A stretch of DNA of 42,718 bases, from the NCBI GenBank assembly GCA_021323635.1, contig JAJPKQ010000035.1:1-42718 (forward strand), read 5' to 3'. The DNA comes from a bacterium (GTDB taxonomy: Bacteria; Actinomycetota; Thermoleophilia; Solirubrobacterales; Solirubrobacteraceae). Shown here in pieces: positions 27,838 through 35,730 of this stretch (its first letter is position 1; each line of letters begins with the position of its first letter). The translations under genes and the position numbers were made by a program. The notes below the pieces were generated by a model that was not told where the DNA came from, searched no databases, and saw only the letters and a program-made list of their open reading frames with translations.

Positions 27838-28953
27838 ATGAGCGAGGCAAGCGGAGTTGAAGCATCCGGGCGCGGCGGCGATCCCCCGGCCGTCCTGCAT
27901 GCGCCCTCAGCGCTCAGCCGCAAGGACATCGAGGGCGTCGACAGCAGCCGTCAGCTCGACGACGTCCTCGCGCTGCCCGACCAGCTGCGCGATGCGCTCT
28001 GGCGCGTGGAGGCGGCGCAGGTTCCTGAGCAGGACACCGCAGCGGGCATGGTTGTCGCGGGGATGGGCGGCTCGGGCATCGGCGGGGCGCTCGCGCGTGC
28101 TGCGCTCGCCGACCAGGCATCGCGCCCGATCTTCGTGACGCGCGTCTACGGCCTGCCCACGTGGACCACGCCTGAGACCACCGTGCTCTGCTCCTCCTAC
28201 TCGGGCAACACGGAGGAGACCCTAGCCTGCTACGAGTCCGCCGGCGCGCTCGGCGCACGGCGGGTCGTCGCCACCACGGGCGGGCGCCTTGCCGAGCTGG
28301 CGCGCGCCGATGGCGTGCCGGTGATCCCGCTGCCAGGCGGGCTGCAGCCGCGCGCTGCGGTCGCCTACATGATCGTCTGCTCGCTCGAGGTCGCGGCGCT
28401 ATGCGGCGTGGGTCCGCGCCTGACTGCCGAGATCGACGTCGCCGCCTCGCACTGCGAGACGCTTGTTGCCGCCTGGGGGCCAGATGCGCCCGAGGACTCG
28501 GAGGCCAAGGCGCTGGCGCGCGCGATCGCAGGGACGATCCCGGTGATCGCAGGCGCCGGCCTGACGGCGCCGATCGCCTATCGCTGGAAGACCCAGATCA
28601 ACGAGAATGCCAAGCAGCCGGCCTTCTCCCACGAGCTGCCCGAGCTCGACCACAACGAGCTGGAGGGATGGGCCGGCGCTCGTGCGCTCGGGCGCTTCTG
28701 CGCGGTCTTTCTTGACGACTCCGATGCGCACCCGCGCATCAAGCAGCGTCTGGAGCTGACCGCGGCGCTGATCGGCGAGAGCGCCGAGCGCTCGCTGCGC
28801 GTGCAGACGCGCGGCGAGAGCGCGCTTGAGCGCGTGATCTCGCTGGTGCTGCTCGGCGATCTGGTCTCGCTCTACCTGGCTGTGCTGCGCGGCGTCGATC
28901 CCGGGCCGGTCGCGATGATCGAGCGGCTGAAGGCCGGTCTCTCCTCGGAGTGA
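27838..28953 (+). CDS. bifunctional phosphoglucose/phosphomannose isomerase (SIS domains)
   Basis: 371 residues with two SIS domains. VVAGMGGSGIGGALARAAL and VLCSSYSGNTEETLACYESA are the sugar-phosphate binding loops; the C-terminal half has WKTQINENAKQPAFSHELPELDHNELEGW, the hallmark of the PGI/PMI family, with catalytic Glu and His. It interconverts glucose-6-P, fructose-6-P and mannose-6-P, feeding the GDP-mannose route encoded upstream. GGAGAGG (27821-27827) serves either the ATG at 27838 or the TTG one codon before it. Confidence 0.92.
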   Translation: MSEASGVEASGRGGDPPAVLHAPSALSRKDIEGVDSSRQLDDVLALPDQLRDALWRVEAAQVPEQDTAAGMVVAGMGGSGIGGALARAALADQASRPIFVTRVYGLPTWTTPETTVLCSSYSGNTEETLACYESAGALGARRVVATTGGRLAELARADGVPVIPLPGGLQPRAAVAYMIVCSLEVAALCGVGPRLTAEIDVAASHCETLVAAWGPDAPEDSEAKALARAIAGTIPVIAGAGLTAPIAYRWKTQINENAKQPAFSHELPELDHNELEGWAGARALGRFCAVFLDDSDAHPRIKQRLELTAALIGESAERSLRVQTRGESALERVISLVLLGDLVSLYLAVLRGVDPGPVAMIERLKAGLSSE

Positions 28954-28970
28954 GGCTGCCGGGAGCGGCG

Positions 28971-28996
28971 TAAGGTTGACACTCACGTGCTAAGGT
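28971..28996 (+). repeat. direct repeat TAAGGT in the MerR-gene promoter region
   Basis: TAAGGT occurs at 28971-28976 and 28991-28996, two helical turns apart, with TTGACA (28976-28981) between. The second copy fits a -10 box 8 nt before the ATG at 29005. The repeat may be an operator for the MerR-type protein, but this is unproven. Confidence 0.4.
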
Positions 28997-29004
28997 AGCC
29001 GCTC

Positions 29005-29469
29005 ATGGCAGAGGTCGCACGCGAGGCGCTGCAGATCAACGACGCCGCCCGCTCGACGGGCTGGTCGGCCCGCATGCTTCGCTATATCGAGCAGCTCGGC
29101 CTGGTTGCCCCCCCGCGCTCCGCAGGCGGCTACCGACTCTACCGCGCACAGGAGCTTGCGCGGCTGCGCGAGCTTCGCGAGCTGATCGGGTCCTTTGACC
29201 TCGAGCTTGCCGATGTCGGCTTTGCGCTGCGGCTGCGGCGCGATCGGCGGCTGCGAGCGGCGCTTGAGGCCTTCTTCGGCGGCCGACCAAAGCCGCCGGG
29301 AGCGCTTGGCGGCGAAAGCTGGCTGGACTATGAGCAGCGCCGCCATGAGCAGCTTCTCAAGCGGCTCGGGCGGCCGCCCGGGCGCAGGGAGAGCGGCGGC
29401 GGCGCCGTGCGCAGCCAGCGGGCTTCGATATCGATCGGAGAAATCTCAACCACAAAGGAGCATCTATGA
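29005..29469 (+). CDS. MerR-family transcriptional regulator
   Basis: 154 residues. The N-terminus is a MerR winged helix: [45 protein letters not shown], where RMLRYIE and GYRLY are the diagnostic DNA-contact segments. A short helical linker follows, then a basic tail without the cysteines of metal-sensing MerR proteins. The effector is unknown. Its stop overlaps the ahcY start (ATGA), so the regulator and SAH hydrolase are made from one transcript; control of methyl-cycle genes, including its own operon, is a reasonable guess. Confidence 0.85.
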   Translation: MAEVAREALQINDAARSTGWSARMLRYIEQLGLVAPPRSAGGYRLYRAQELARLRELRELIGSFDLELADVGFALRLRRDRRLRAALEAFFGGRPKPPGALGGESWLDYEQRRHEQLLKRLGRPPGRRESGGGAVRSQRASISIGEISTTKEHL

Positions 29470-30950
29470 GCCAGAGCGCAACGCTGGCAGGGCAGCGCAT
29501 CGAATACCGTGTCAAGGACCTCGAGCTGGCGGAGCTGGGCCGGCGTGAAATCGCGCTCGCCGAGCACGAGATGCCCGGGCTGATGGCTATGCGCTCCGAG
29601 TACGCGCAGGCCCAGCCGCTCGCTGGCGCGCGCATCACCGGCTCCCTGCACATGACCGTTCAGACCGCGGTGCTGATCGAGACCCTGCGTGCGCTGGGCG
29701 CAGAGGTCCGCTGGTGCTCGTGCAACATCTTCTCCACCCAGGATCACGCCGCGGCTGCGGTTGTGGTCGGGCCGGAGGGCACGCCCGAGGAGCCACGCGG
29801 CGTGCCGGTGTTCGCCTGGAAGGGGGAGACGATCGAGGAGTACTGGTGGTGCACCGAGCAGGCTCTGCGCTGGCCTAGAGGCGCGGATGAGGGCGGCGGC
29901 ACCGCCGGCCCCAACATGATCCTTGACGATGGCGGGGACGCGACGCTGCTGGTGCACCGCGGGGTGGCCTATGAGCGCGCACGCGCGGTGCCCGACCCCG
30001 CGGACGCCGACTCTGAGGAGGCGCAGGCGCTGCTCGCCCTGCTCACAAGGACGCTGGCCGAGGATGCGGGCCTGTGGAGCGCCATCGCCGAGGGCATCCG
30101 CGGCGTGACCGAGGAGACGACAACGGGTGTGCACCGTCTCTACCAGATGACCGAGGCCGGCGAGCTGCTGTTCCCGGCGATCAACGTCAACGACTCGGTG
30201 ACGAAGTCCAAGTTCGACAACCGCTATGGCTGCCGTCACTCGCTGATCGACGGGATCAACCGCGCAACCGACGTGCTGATCGGCGGCAAGGTTGCCGTCG
30301 TCTGCGGCTACGGCGACGTCGGCAAGGGCTGCTGCGAGTCGCTGCGCGGGCAGGGGGCGCGGGTGATCGTGACCGAGATCGACCCGATCTGCGCCCTCCA
30401 GGCGGCGATGGACGGCTTTGCGGTGAGGCGCTTGGAGGAAGTCGTCGGGGAGGCGGACATCTTCATCACGGCGACCGGCAACCGCGACATCATCACCGCC
30501 CAGGACATGGCGGCGATGAAGCATCTCGCGATCGTCGGCAACATCGGTCACTTCGACAACGAGATCGACATGGCCGGGCTAGCCCGGGTGCCCGGCATCA
30601 GGCGGGTGGAGGTCAAGCCCCAGGTCGACCAATGGGTCTTCCCTGACGGCCACGCGGTGATCGTCCTCTCCGAGGGCAGGCTGCTCAACCTCGGCAACGC
30701 GACCGGCCATCCGAGCTTTGTGATGTCCAACTCGTTCACCAATCAGGTGATGGCGCAGATCGAGCTCTTCAACCATCCCGAGCGCTACGAGCGCAGGGTC
30801 TATACGCTGCCCAAGCACCTCGACGAGCGGGTGGCGCGACTGCACCTGCGTGCGCTGGGCGTGCGGCTGACCGAGCTGACCCCGGAGCAGGCCGCATACA
30901 TCGGCGTTCCGCCCGAGGGGCCCTACAAGCCCGACCACTACCGCTACTGA
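29466..30950 (+). CDS. ahcY: S-adenosylhomocysteine hydrolase
   Basis: 494 residues, NAD-dependent, splitting SAH into homocysteine and adenosine to relieve product inhibition of methyltransferases. Active-site segments are complete: SLHMTVQTA (His), [21 protein letters not shown] (Asp), GVTEETTTG (Glu), [15 protein letters not shown] with K247, D251, N252 and C256, and [10 protein letters not shown] and [13 protein letters not shown] (His). The NAD loop is GYGDVGKGC, and the C-terminus KPDHYRY contributes to the neighbouring subunit's cofactor site. It has the roughly 40-residue insert of the long bacterial form. AAAGGAG (29454-29460) precedes the ATG, inside the MerR gene. A divergent paralogue follows 13 nt downstream. 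Confidence 0.97.
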   Translation: MSQSATLAGQRIEYRVKDLELAELGRREIALAEHEMPGLMAMRSEYAQAQPLAGARITGSLHMTVQTAVLIETLRALGAEVRWCSCNIFSTQDHAAAAVVVGPEGTPEEPRGVPVFAWKGETIEEYWWCTEQALRWPRGADEGGGTAGPNMILDDGGDATLLVHRGVAYERARAVPDPADADSEEAQALLALLTRTLAEDAGLWSAIAEGIRGVTEETTTGVHRLYQMTEAGELLFPAINVNDSVTKSKFDNRYGCRHSLIDGINRATDVLIGGKVAVVCGYGDVGKGCCESLRGQGARVIVTEIDPICALQAAMDGFAVRRLEEVVGEADIFITATGNRDIITAQDMAAMKHLAIVGNIGHFDNEIDMAGLARVPGIRRVEVKPQVDQWVFPDGHAVIVLSEGRLLNLGNATGHPSFVMSNSFTNQVMAQIELFNHPERYERRVYTLPKHLDERVARLHLRALGVRLTELTPEQAAYIGVPPEGPYKPDHYRY

Positions 30951-30963
30951 GGCGCCGCCCGCA

Positions 30964-32199
30964 GTGGCCGCAGGCGAGGTCGCCCGCGCCGGCGAGGAGC
31001 GCATTCGCTGGGCCGGCGCCCAGATGGAGGTGCTCGGGCGCGTCGCGGCGCGCCTGGCAGAGGAGCGTGCCCTCGCGGGCGTGCGGATCGGCGCCTGCCT
31101 GCACCTGACCGCCGAGACCGCGAACCTCGCGCGGGCGCTTGTCGGTGGCGGCGCCGAGGTCATGCTCTGCGCCGCCAACCCGCTCTCCACCCAGGACGAC
31201 GTCGTGCGCGCGCTCAACGCTGGCGGCGGCGTGCGCGCGAGCGGTCGGCGCGGCGAGAGCGCACGTGCGCGCCTGCGCGCCCTGCGCGCCGTGCTTGCCA
31301 GCGACCCCCAGTTGATCCTCGACGACGGCGCGGAGCTGATTGCCGGCGCAGCGCGCGCACGTGGGCGGCAGCGCTCGCTGCTTGCCGCCGCGGAGGAGAC
31401 CTCGGCAGGGCTGATCACCGCGCGGGCGCTGCATGGGGAGGGTCGCCTGCCCTGCCCCGTCTACGCGGTAAACGAGTCACGCGCGGAGCGCACCTTCAAC
31501 GACCGCTTCGGCACCGGCCAGTCGACGCTCGACGGCATCCTGCGCGCAACCAACCTGCTGCTTGCGGGCAGGACGGTGGTGGTGATCGGCTATGGTCCGA
31601 CCGGGCGCGGCGTGGCGCTGCGGGCGCGCGGAGCCGGCGCGGTGGTGATCGTATGCGAGGTCGACCCGATGCGCGCGCTGGAGGCGCGGATGGAGGGCTA
31701 TGAGGTCCTGCCGGCGCTGGTGGCGGCGGAGCGCGGCGACGTCTTCATCACGGTCACGGGCTCCCGCAACGTGCTGCGCGCCGAGCACTTCGCGCGCATG
31801 CACGACGGCGCGGTGCTCGCGAACGCCGGCCACTTCGATGTCGAGATATCGCTCTCGGATCTCGGCGCCGCCGCGCGCGAGCGCGAGAGCGTGCGTCCGC
31901 TTGTGGAGCGCTACACCCTCGCCGACGGCCGCCGGCTGAACCTGCTCGCGGAGGGGCGGGTCGTGAACCTCGCCGCTGGCGAGGGCCATCCGGCGGCGGT
32001 TATGGACATCTCCTTTGCGCTCCAGGCGCTGTGCGTCGAGCGTGCCGCAAGAGCGAGCGAGCCGCTTGCGATCGGCATCCACCCGGTGCCTGAGGAGATC
32101 GATCGCGCTGTCGCCGCGCTCAAGCTCGCCGCGCTGGGGGTCGAGATCGACGCTGAAAGCGACGAGCAGCAGCGCTACCGAACGCTCTGGGAACGTTAG
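30964..32199 (+). CDS. divergent SAH-hydrolase paralogue with altered active site
   Basis: 411 residues from a GTG. The overall match is to the short archaeal/Thermotoga-type SAH hydrolase: CLHLTAETA, NPLSTQDDVVRAL, LILDDGAELI, FGTGQSTLDGI, GYGPTGRGVALRARGAGA (NAD loop), NAGHFDVEI, LAEGRVVNLAAGEGHPAAVMDISFALQ and a C-terminus QRYRTLW. It keeps His, Asp, Glu and both later His residues. The core NDSxxK...FDN segment instead reads NESRAERTFNDRFG: the catalytic Lys is Glu175, and the Asp-Asn pair is swapped to Asn179-Asp180. It may be inactive, regulatory, or act on another adenosyl thioether such as S-inosylhomocysteine. It lies 13 nt after ahcY, so it is probably co-expressed. Confidence 0.85.
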   Translation: MAAGEVARAGEERIRWAGAQMEVLGRVAARLAEERALAGVRIGACLHLTAETANLARALVGGGAEVMLCAANPLSTQDDVVRALNAGGGVRASGRRGESARARLRALRAVLASDPQLILDDGAELIAGAARARGRQRSLLAAAEETSAGLITARALHGEGRLPCPVYAVNESRAERTFNDRFGTGQSTLDGILRATNLLLAGRTVVVIGYGPTGRGVALRARGAGAVVIVCEVDPMRALEARMEGYEVLPALVAAERGDVFITVTGSRNVLRAEHFARMHDGAVLANAGHFDVEISLSDLGAAARERESVRPLVERYTLADGRRLNLLAEGRVVNLAAGEGHPAAVMDISFALQALCVERAARASEPLAIGIHPVPEEIDRAVAALKLAALGVEIDAESDEQQRYRTLWER

Positions 32200-32202
32200 A
32201 TT
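32197..32202 (+). promoter_or_regulatory. -10 box, leaderless start of nucleotidyltransferase gene
   Basis: TAGATT, overlapping the stop of the SAH-hydrolase paralogue and 8 nt before the ATG at 32211, with no Shine-Dalgarno between. Confidence 0.4.
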
Positions 32203-32210
32203 TAGCGCCG

Positions 32211-33212
32211 ATGAGAGCGATGGTGCTGGCAGCCGGGCTGGGGACGCGCCTGCGCCCCCTGACCTACGCGATCTCCAAGCCGATGGTGCCGGTGCTCGAC
32301 CGCCCGGTGATGGCGCACATCCTCGACCTCCTTCAGGCGCACGGGATCGACGAGGTGATCGCAAACCTCCACTACTTCCCCGAGCCGATTCGCGCCTGCT
32401 TCGGCGAGCGCATCGCCTACAGCGAGGAGCCGGAGCTGCTCGGCACCGCAGGCGGCGTGCGCGCCGCTCGCGACTTCTTCGCGGAGGAGCCCTTCCTCGT
32501 GATCTCAGGCGACGCGCTCACCGACATCGACCTCTCCGCGCTGATCGCAAGCCACCGTGCCCACGGCGGCGTTGCCACGCTGGCGGTCAAGCGCGTTACG
32601 GACACGCGCGAGTACGGCGTCGTCCTGCACGATCAGGACGGTCGCATCACCGGCTTTGAAGAGAAGCCCGACCCCGAGCGGGCTCGCTCGGACCTCGGCA
32701 ACTGCGGTATCTACGTCTTCGAGCCGGAGATTTTCGACTACTTTCCCGAGAGCGCCTTCGCCGACTTCGCCCACGACGTCTTTCCCGCCCTGCTCGCCGC
32801 CGATGCGCCCTTCTTCATCCATGAGATCGGCGAGTACTGGAACGACATCGGCTCGCTTGCGGAGCTGCGGCGCGGCACCTTCGACGCGCTCTGCGGCGCG
32901 CTCAGGCTGCGCTGCGACGCCCGGGAGATCGCTCCCGGAGTGCGTGTCGGTGAGCGCTGCGTGCTGCCCGAGAGCGTGCAGATCGAGCCTCCGGCGCTGA
33001 TCGGCGCCGGCGCGAGCCTCGGCGAGGGGGTGCGCCTGAGCGGACCGGTGGTGGTGGGCGCCGGCGCGGAGGTCGGCGCCTGGTCCGCCCTGCGCGAGAC
33101 GATTCTGATGCCCGGCGTCCACCTGCCCGAGCAGGCGATCCTGATCGGCGCGATCGCCGCCGATGCGCCGACGCTCGCGCGGCCGCTGGACGTTCGGCCG
33201 ATCCGCCCCTGA
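32211..33212 (+). CDS. sugar-phosphate nucleotidyltransferase with beta-helix tail
   Basis: 333 residues. MVLAAGLGTRLRPLTYAISKPMVPVLDRP is the nucleotide-binding signature; EPELLGTAGGVRAAR, ISGDALTDIDL and FEEKPDPERA give the sugar- and Mg-binding sites, and IGEYWNDIGSLAELRRG is the typical domain end. A shorter left-handed beta-helix follows (IGAGASLGEGVRLSGPVVVGAGAEVGAWSALRETILMPG). It is paralogous to the gene at 26631 but quite different, so it probably makes another NDP-sugar (glucose- or mannose-1-P type). The exact substrate is unresolved. Confidence 0.85.
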   Translation: MRAMVLAAGLGTRLRPLTYAISKPMVPVLDRPVMAHILDLLQAHGIDEVIANLHYFPEPIRACFGERIAYSEEPELLGTAGGVRAARDFFAEEPFLVISGDALTDIDLSALIASHRAHGGVATLAVKRVTDTREYGVVLHDQDGRITGFEEKPDPERARSDLGNCGIYVFEPEIFDYFPESAFADFAHDVFPALLAADAPFFIHEIGEYWNDIGSLAELRRGTFDALCGALRLRCDAREIAPGVRVGERCVLPESVQIEPPALIGAGASLGEGVRLSGPVVVGAGAEVGAWSALRETILMPGVHLPEQAILIGAIAADAPTLARPLDVRPIRP

Positions 33213-33230
33213 GGCGGCGCGATGCCGTCC

Positions 33231-33236
33231 TAAAAT
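33231..33236 (+). promoter_or_regulatory. -10 box for the hibernation-factor gene
   Basis: TAAAAT, 40 nt before the ATG at 33277, followed by a leader with a purine-rich ribosome-binding site. The -35 region is weak, so an alternative sigma factor is possible. Confidence 0.4.
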
Positions 33237-33276
33237 GAGAGCGTCAATCCCTTCTATCCCAGGAAAGGGGGATGAA

Positions 33277-33663
33277 ATGCAGATTGAGCTCAAGGGTCGC
33301 AATGTCGCGCCTCCGGAGGAGCTGCGCAGCCATTTGGAGCGGCGTCTGCGCAAGGTCGCGCGGCAGGTATCCGATTTGGCGCGCCTCGAGGTCGAGGTTC
33401 ACGAGCAGCGCAACCGGCGCGTGGCTGACCGCTACGTCGTCGACGCAGTCCTCTATCTCAAGGGCGTGACGCTGCGCGCAAGCGATGCCTCCGCCGATCT
33501 GACCCACGCAGTCAACCTGGTCGTGGACGAGCTTGCCCGCCAGGTCAAGCGACGGCGTGAAAAGGTCCGCCGCCGCCGCGAGCGCGCGCTCACCGTCTCG
33601 AGCCTCGAGCCTGCGCCGATCGAGACACCGCGCCCCAGTCGCGGCGTTCTGCTTGCCTTCTAG
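33277..33663 (+). CDS. short HPF/RaiA-type ribosome hibernation factor
   Basis: 128 residues. The N-terminal 95 residues have the beta-alpha-beta-beta-beta-alpha fold of HPF/RaiA (MQIELKGRNVAPPEELRSHLERRLRKV; DRYVVDAVLYLKGVTLRASDASADLTHAVNLVVDELARQVKRRREKVR), which binds the 30S decoding region and silences ribosomes in stationary phase. Most actinobacterial HPFs are long forms with a C-terminal dimerisation domain; here only a basic stretch and a short Ser/Pro tail follow. A GGAAAGGGGG ribosome-binding site precedes the ATG at 33277. The gene has its own promoter and a strong hairpin after it, so it is monocistronic. Confidence 0.85.
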   Translation: MQIELKGRNVAPPEELRSHLERRLRKVARQVSDLARLEVEVHEQRNRRVADRYVVDAVLYLKGVTLRASDASADLTHAVNLVVDELARQVKRRREKVRRRRERALTVSSLEPAPIETPRPSRGVLLAF

Positions 33664-33673
33664 TCTCGCTGTA

Positions 33674-33715
33674 AGGCGCGCCCGGTGCGGTCGGCCGACC
33701 GCACAGGGCGCGCCT
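33674..33715 (+). terminator. strong hairpin between hpf and nadC
   Basis: AGGCGCGCCC (33674-33683) pairs with GGGCGCGCCT (33706-33715). Inside it, after one G/A mismatch, GTGCGGTC pairs with GACCGCAC around a GGCC loop. It is followed by CTCTCT rather than a T-run, as is common for high-GC terminators. Confidence 0.75.
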
Positions 33716-33718
33716 CTC

Positions 33719-33724
33719 TATGCT
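33719..33724 (+). promoter_or_regulatory. -10 box, leaderless start of nadC
   Basis: TATGCT, directly after the terminator hairpin and 8 nt before the GTG at 33733. There is no Shine-Dalgarno, so translation is probably leaderless. Confidence 0.5.
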
Positions 33725-33732
33725 GCCACGGC

Positions 33733-34581
33733 GTGAGCACAAGCGAGCTGGAGGGGGCGATTGCTGCGGTCGTGCGCGCCGCGCTCGCCGAGGATGTGGG
33801 CGCTGGGGACGCCACGACGCAGGCGACCGTGCCAGCGACGCTGCGCGGCAGCGCGCTGATCGTGCAGCGCGAGCCGGGTGTGATCTTCGGCCTTGCCGCC
33901 GCAGAGGCCGTCTTTGCAGAGCTCTCTGAGGAGGTTCGCTGCGAGCGGCAAGTGAGCGAGGGCAGCTGGCAGGAGGAGGGCGCCACTGTGCTCGCGCTCG
34001 AGGGCCCTGTGCGAGCGCTGCTGACCGGCGAGCGCACCGCGCTCAACCTGCTTGGGCATCTCTCGGGCGTTGCCACAGCGGCGGCGCGCGCGATGCGCGC
34101 GGTGGCGGGCACTCGGGCTCTGATCGTCGACACGCGCAAGACGACGCCCGGGCTGCGGGTGCTGGAGAAGGCGGCGGTGCGTGCGGGTGGTGCGGGCAAT
34201 CATCGCCGTGGTCTCGACGACGCGGTCCTGATCAAGGACAACCACATCGCAGCCGCCGGCTCGATCACGAACGCGATCGCGCTCGTGCGCGAGCGGCGGC
34301 CGGATCTTGCCGCGACGCTGGAGGTCGAGGTGAGCAGCGCTGCGGAGCTCGAGGAGGCCCTTGCCTGCAAGGCGCCGCGCATCCTGCTCGACAACATGAG
34401 CGATGCCGAAGTGCGCGCGGCGGTGCTCCGCACCGAGGGGCGGGCGCTGCTTGAGGCAAGCGGCGGGGTGACATACGAGCGGCTGCGGTCGCTTGCTGAG
34501 ACCGGGGTAGACTGGATCTCGATGGGTTATCTGACCCACTCCGCTCCCTCCCTTGACCTCTCGATGAAGCTGGCCGGCTGA
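33733..34581 (+). CDS. nadC: nicotinate-nucleotide pyrophosphorylase (carboxylating)
   Basis: 282 residues. QPRTase converts quinolinate and PRPP to nicotinate mononucleotide, releasing CO2. Diagnostic segments are LTGERTALNLLGHLSGVAT, DTRKTTPGLRVLEKAAVRAGGAGNHR (phosphoribosyl and quinolinate binding Arg/Lys/His), LIKDNHIAAAGS, LEVEV and the final SGGVTYERL...WISMGYLTHS. The GTG at 33733 is chosen because a -10 box lies just before it and upstream codons fall in the terminator. The nadA gene follows 2 nt later; no nadB lies between or beside them. Confidence 0.95.
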   Translation: MSTSELEGAIAAVVRAALAEDVGAGDATTQATVPATLRGSALIVQREPGVIFGLAAAEAVFAELSEEVRCERQVSEGSWQEEGATVLALEGPVRALLTGERTALNLLGHLSGVATAAARAMRAVAGTRALIVDTRKTTPGLRVLEKAAVRAGGAGNHRRGLDDAVLIKDNHIAAAGSITNAIALVRERRPDLAATLEVEVSSAAELEEALACKAPRILLDNMSDAEVRAAVLRTEGRALLEASGGVTYERLRSLAETGVDWISMGYLTHSAPSLDLSMKLAG

Positions 34582-34583
34582 AG

Positions 34584-35723
34584 ATGGCGCGCGTGATCGC
34601 AAGCGAGCAGGCGCCTGCGCCCGGCCGGCTGGAGCTTGCCCAGATCGAGGCGCTGCCCGCCCCTCGTGCGCTCGGGGAGCAGGAGCGCCGGGCGATGCAG
34701 GAGGAGGTGCGCGCGCTTGCCCGTGAGCATAAGGCGCTGATTCTTGCCCACAACTATCAGCTTCCGGAGGTTCAGGAGGTCGCGGACTTCGTCGGCGACT
34801 CGCTTGCGCTCTCGCGGCAGGCCGCACGCGCCAGCGAGGAGCTGATCGTCTTCTGCGGGGTGCACTTCATGGCCGAGACGGCATCGGTGCTGTGTCCGCA
34901 GAAGACGGTGCTGCTGCCCGATCCGCGCGCGGGCTGCTCGCTTGCCTCCTCGATCGACGAGCATCAGCTCGAGGCCTGGCGTCAGGAGCACCCGCGGGCG
35001 ATCGTCGTGATGTATGTGAACACGAGCGCGGCCGTGAAGGCGCTGACCGACTACTGCTGCACATCGGCGAACGCGGTCGATGTCGTCCGCCATGTGCTTG
35101 CTGAGCACGGCGAGGACGTGGAGATCCTCTTTGGGCCGGACATGTGGCTTGGCGCCTACGTCGAACGAGAGATCGGCAGGCCCCTGCACGTCTGGGACGG
35201 CGAGTGTCATGTGCACGCCGGCATCCGACCCGACCAGATCGAGTCGCTGCGGGCCAGCCATCCTGGGGCCGAGCTGCTTGTGCATCCCGAGTGCGGATGC
35301 ACGACAAGCGTGATGGAGTACCTGGCGGCGGGGGACATCGATGGGGAGGGCGTCCACATGCTCTCCACAGGCGGGATGCTTCGCTTTGCAAGGCACGCAG
35401 CCGCCCGCAGCGACCAGGAGCTGGTCGGGATCGCCGCAAGCGGGGATCCCTCAGCGCCGCGGCCGGTCGGCGCAGGGGGGAGCGAGAGCGGCGCGGAGGT
35501 GATCGTTGCAACGGAGGTCGGCATGCTCTACGGGCTCCAGCAGGCGGCTCCCGGAATGCGCTTCATCCCCGCCAACCCGCGCGCGGCGTGCGCCTTCATG
35601 AAGGTTGTGACGCTGCCGCGCCTGCTCGCGAGCCTGCGTAAGCTCCGCTATGAGGTGCGCGTGCCCGCCGACGTTGCAGCACGTGCGCGCATTCCGATCG
35701 AGCGCATGGTCGCGATCGGCTGA
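34584..35723 (+). CDS. nadA: quinolinate synthase A
   Basis: 379 residues. NadA condenses iminoaspartate with DHAP to quinolinate using a [4Fe-4S] cluster. The three cluster cysteines can be placed at Cys91 (FCGVHFMAE), Cys159 (CCTSANAVD) and Cys237 (HPECGCTTS); the extra adjacent cysteines at 158 and 239 are not expected ligands. ILAHNYQLPEVQEVADFVGDSLALSR and MYVNTSAAVKALTD are typical substrate-binding segments. The first 40 residues are a variable leader. Partner nadB or an aspartate dehydrogenase must be encoded elsewhere. Confidence 0.95.
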   Translation: MARVIASEQAPAPGRLELAQIEALPAPRALGEQERRAMQEEVRALAREHKALILAHNYQLPEVQEVADFVGDSLALSRQAARASEELIVFCGVHFMAETASVLCPQKTVLLPDPRAGCSLASSIDEHQLEAWRQEHPRAIVVMYVNTSAAVKALTDYCCTSANAVDVVRHVLAEHGEDVEILFGPDMWLGAYVEREIGRPLHVWDGECHVHAGIRPDQIESLRASHPGAELLVHPECGCTTSVMEYLAAGDIDGEGVHMLSTGGMLRFARHAAARSDQELVGIAASGDPSAPRPVGAGGSESGAEVIVATEVGMLYGLQQAAPGMRFIPANPRAACAFMKVVTLPRLLASLRKLRYEVRVPADVAARARIPIERMVAIG

Positions 35724-35730
35724 GCGGCGC

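Noticed and set aside
29400-29466. SAH riboswitch upstream of ahcY
   Set aside because: The ahcY start is embedded in the MerR gene with a simple Shine-Dalgarno; no SAH aptamer core is present.
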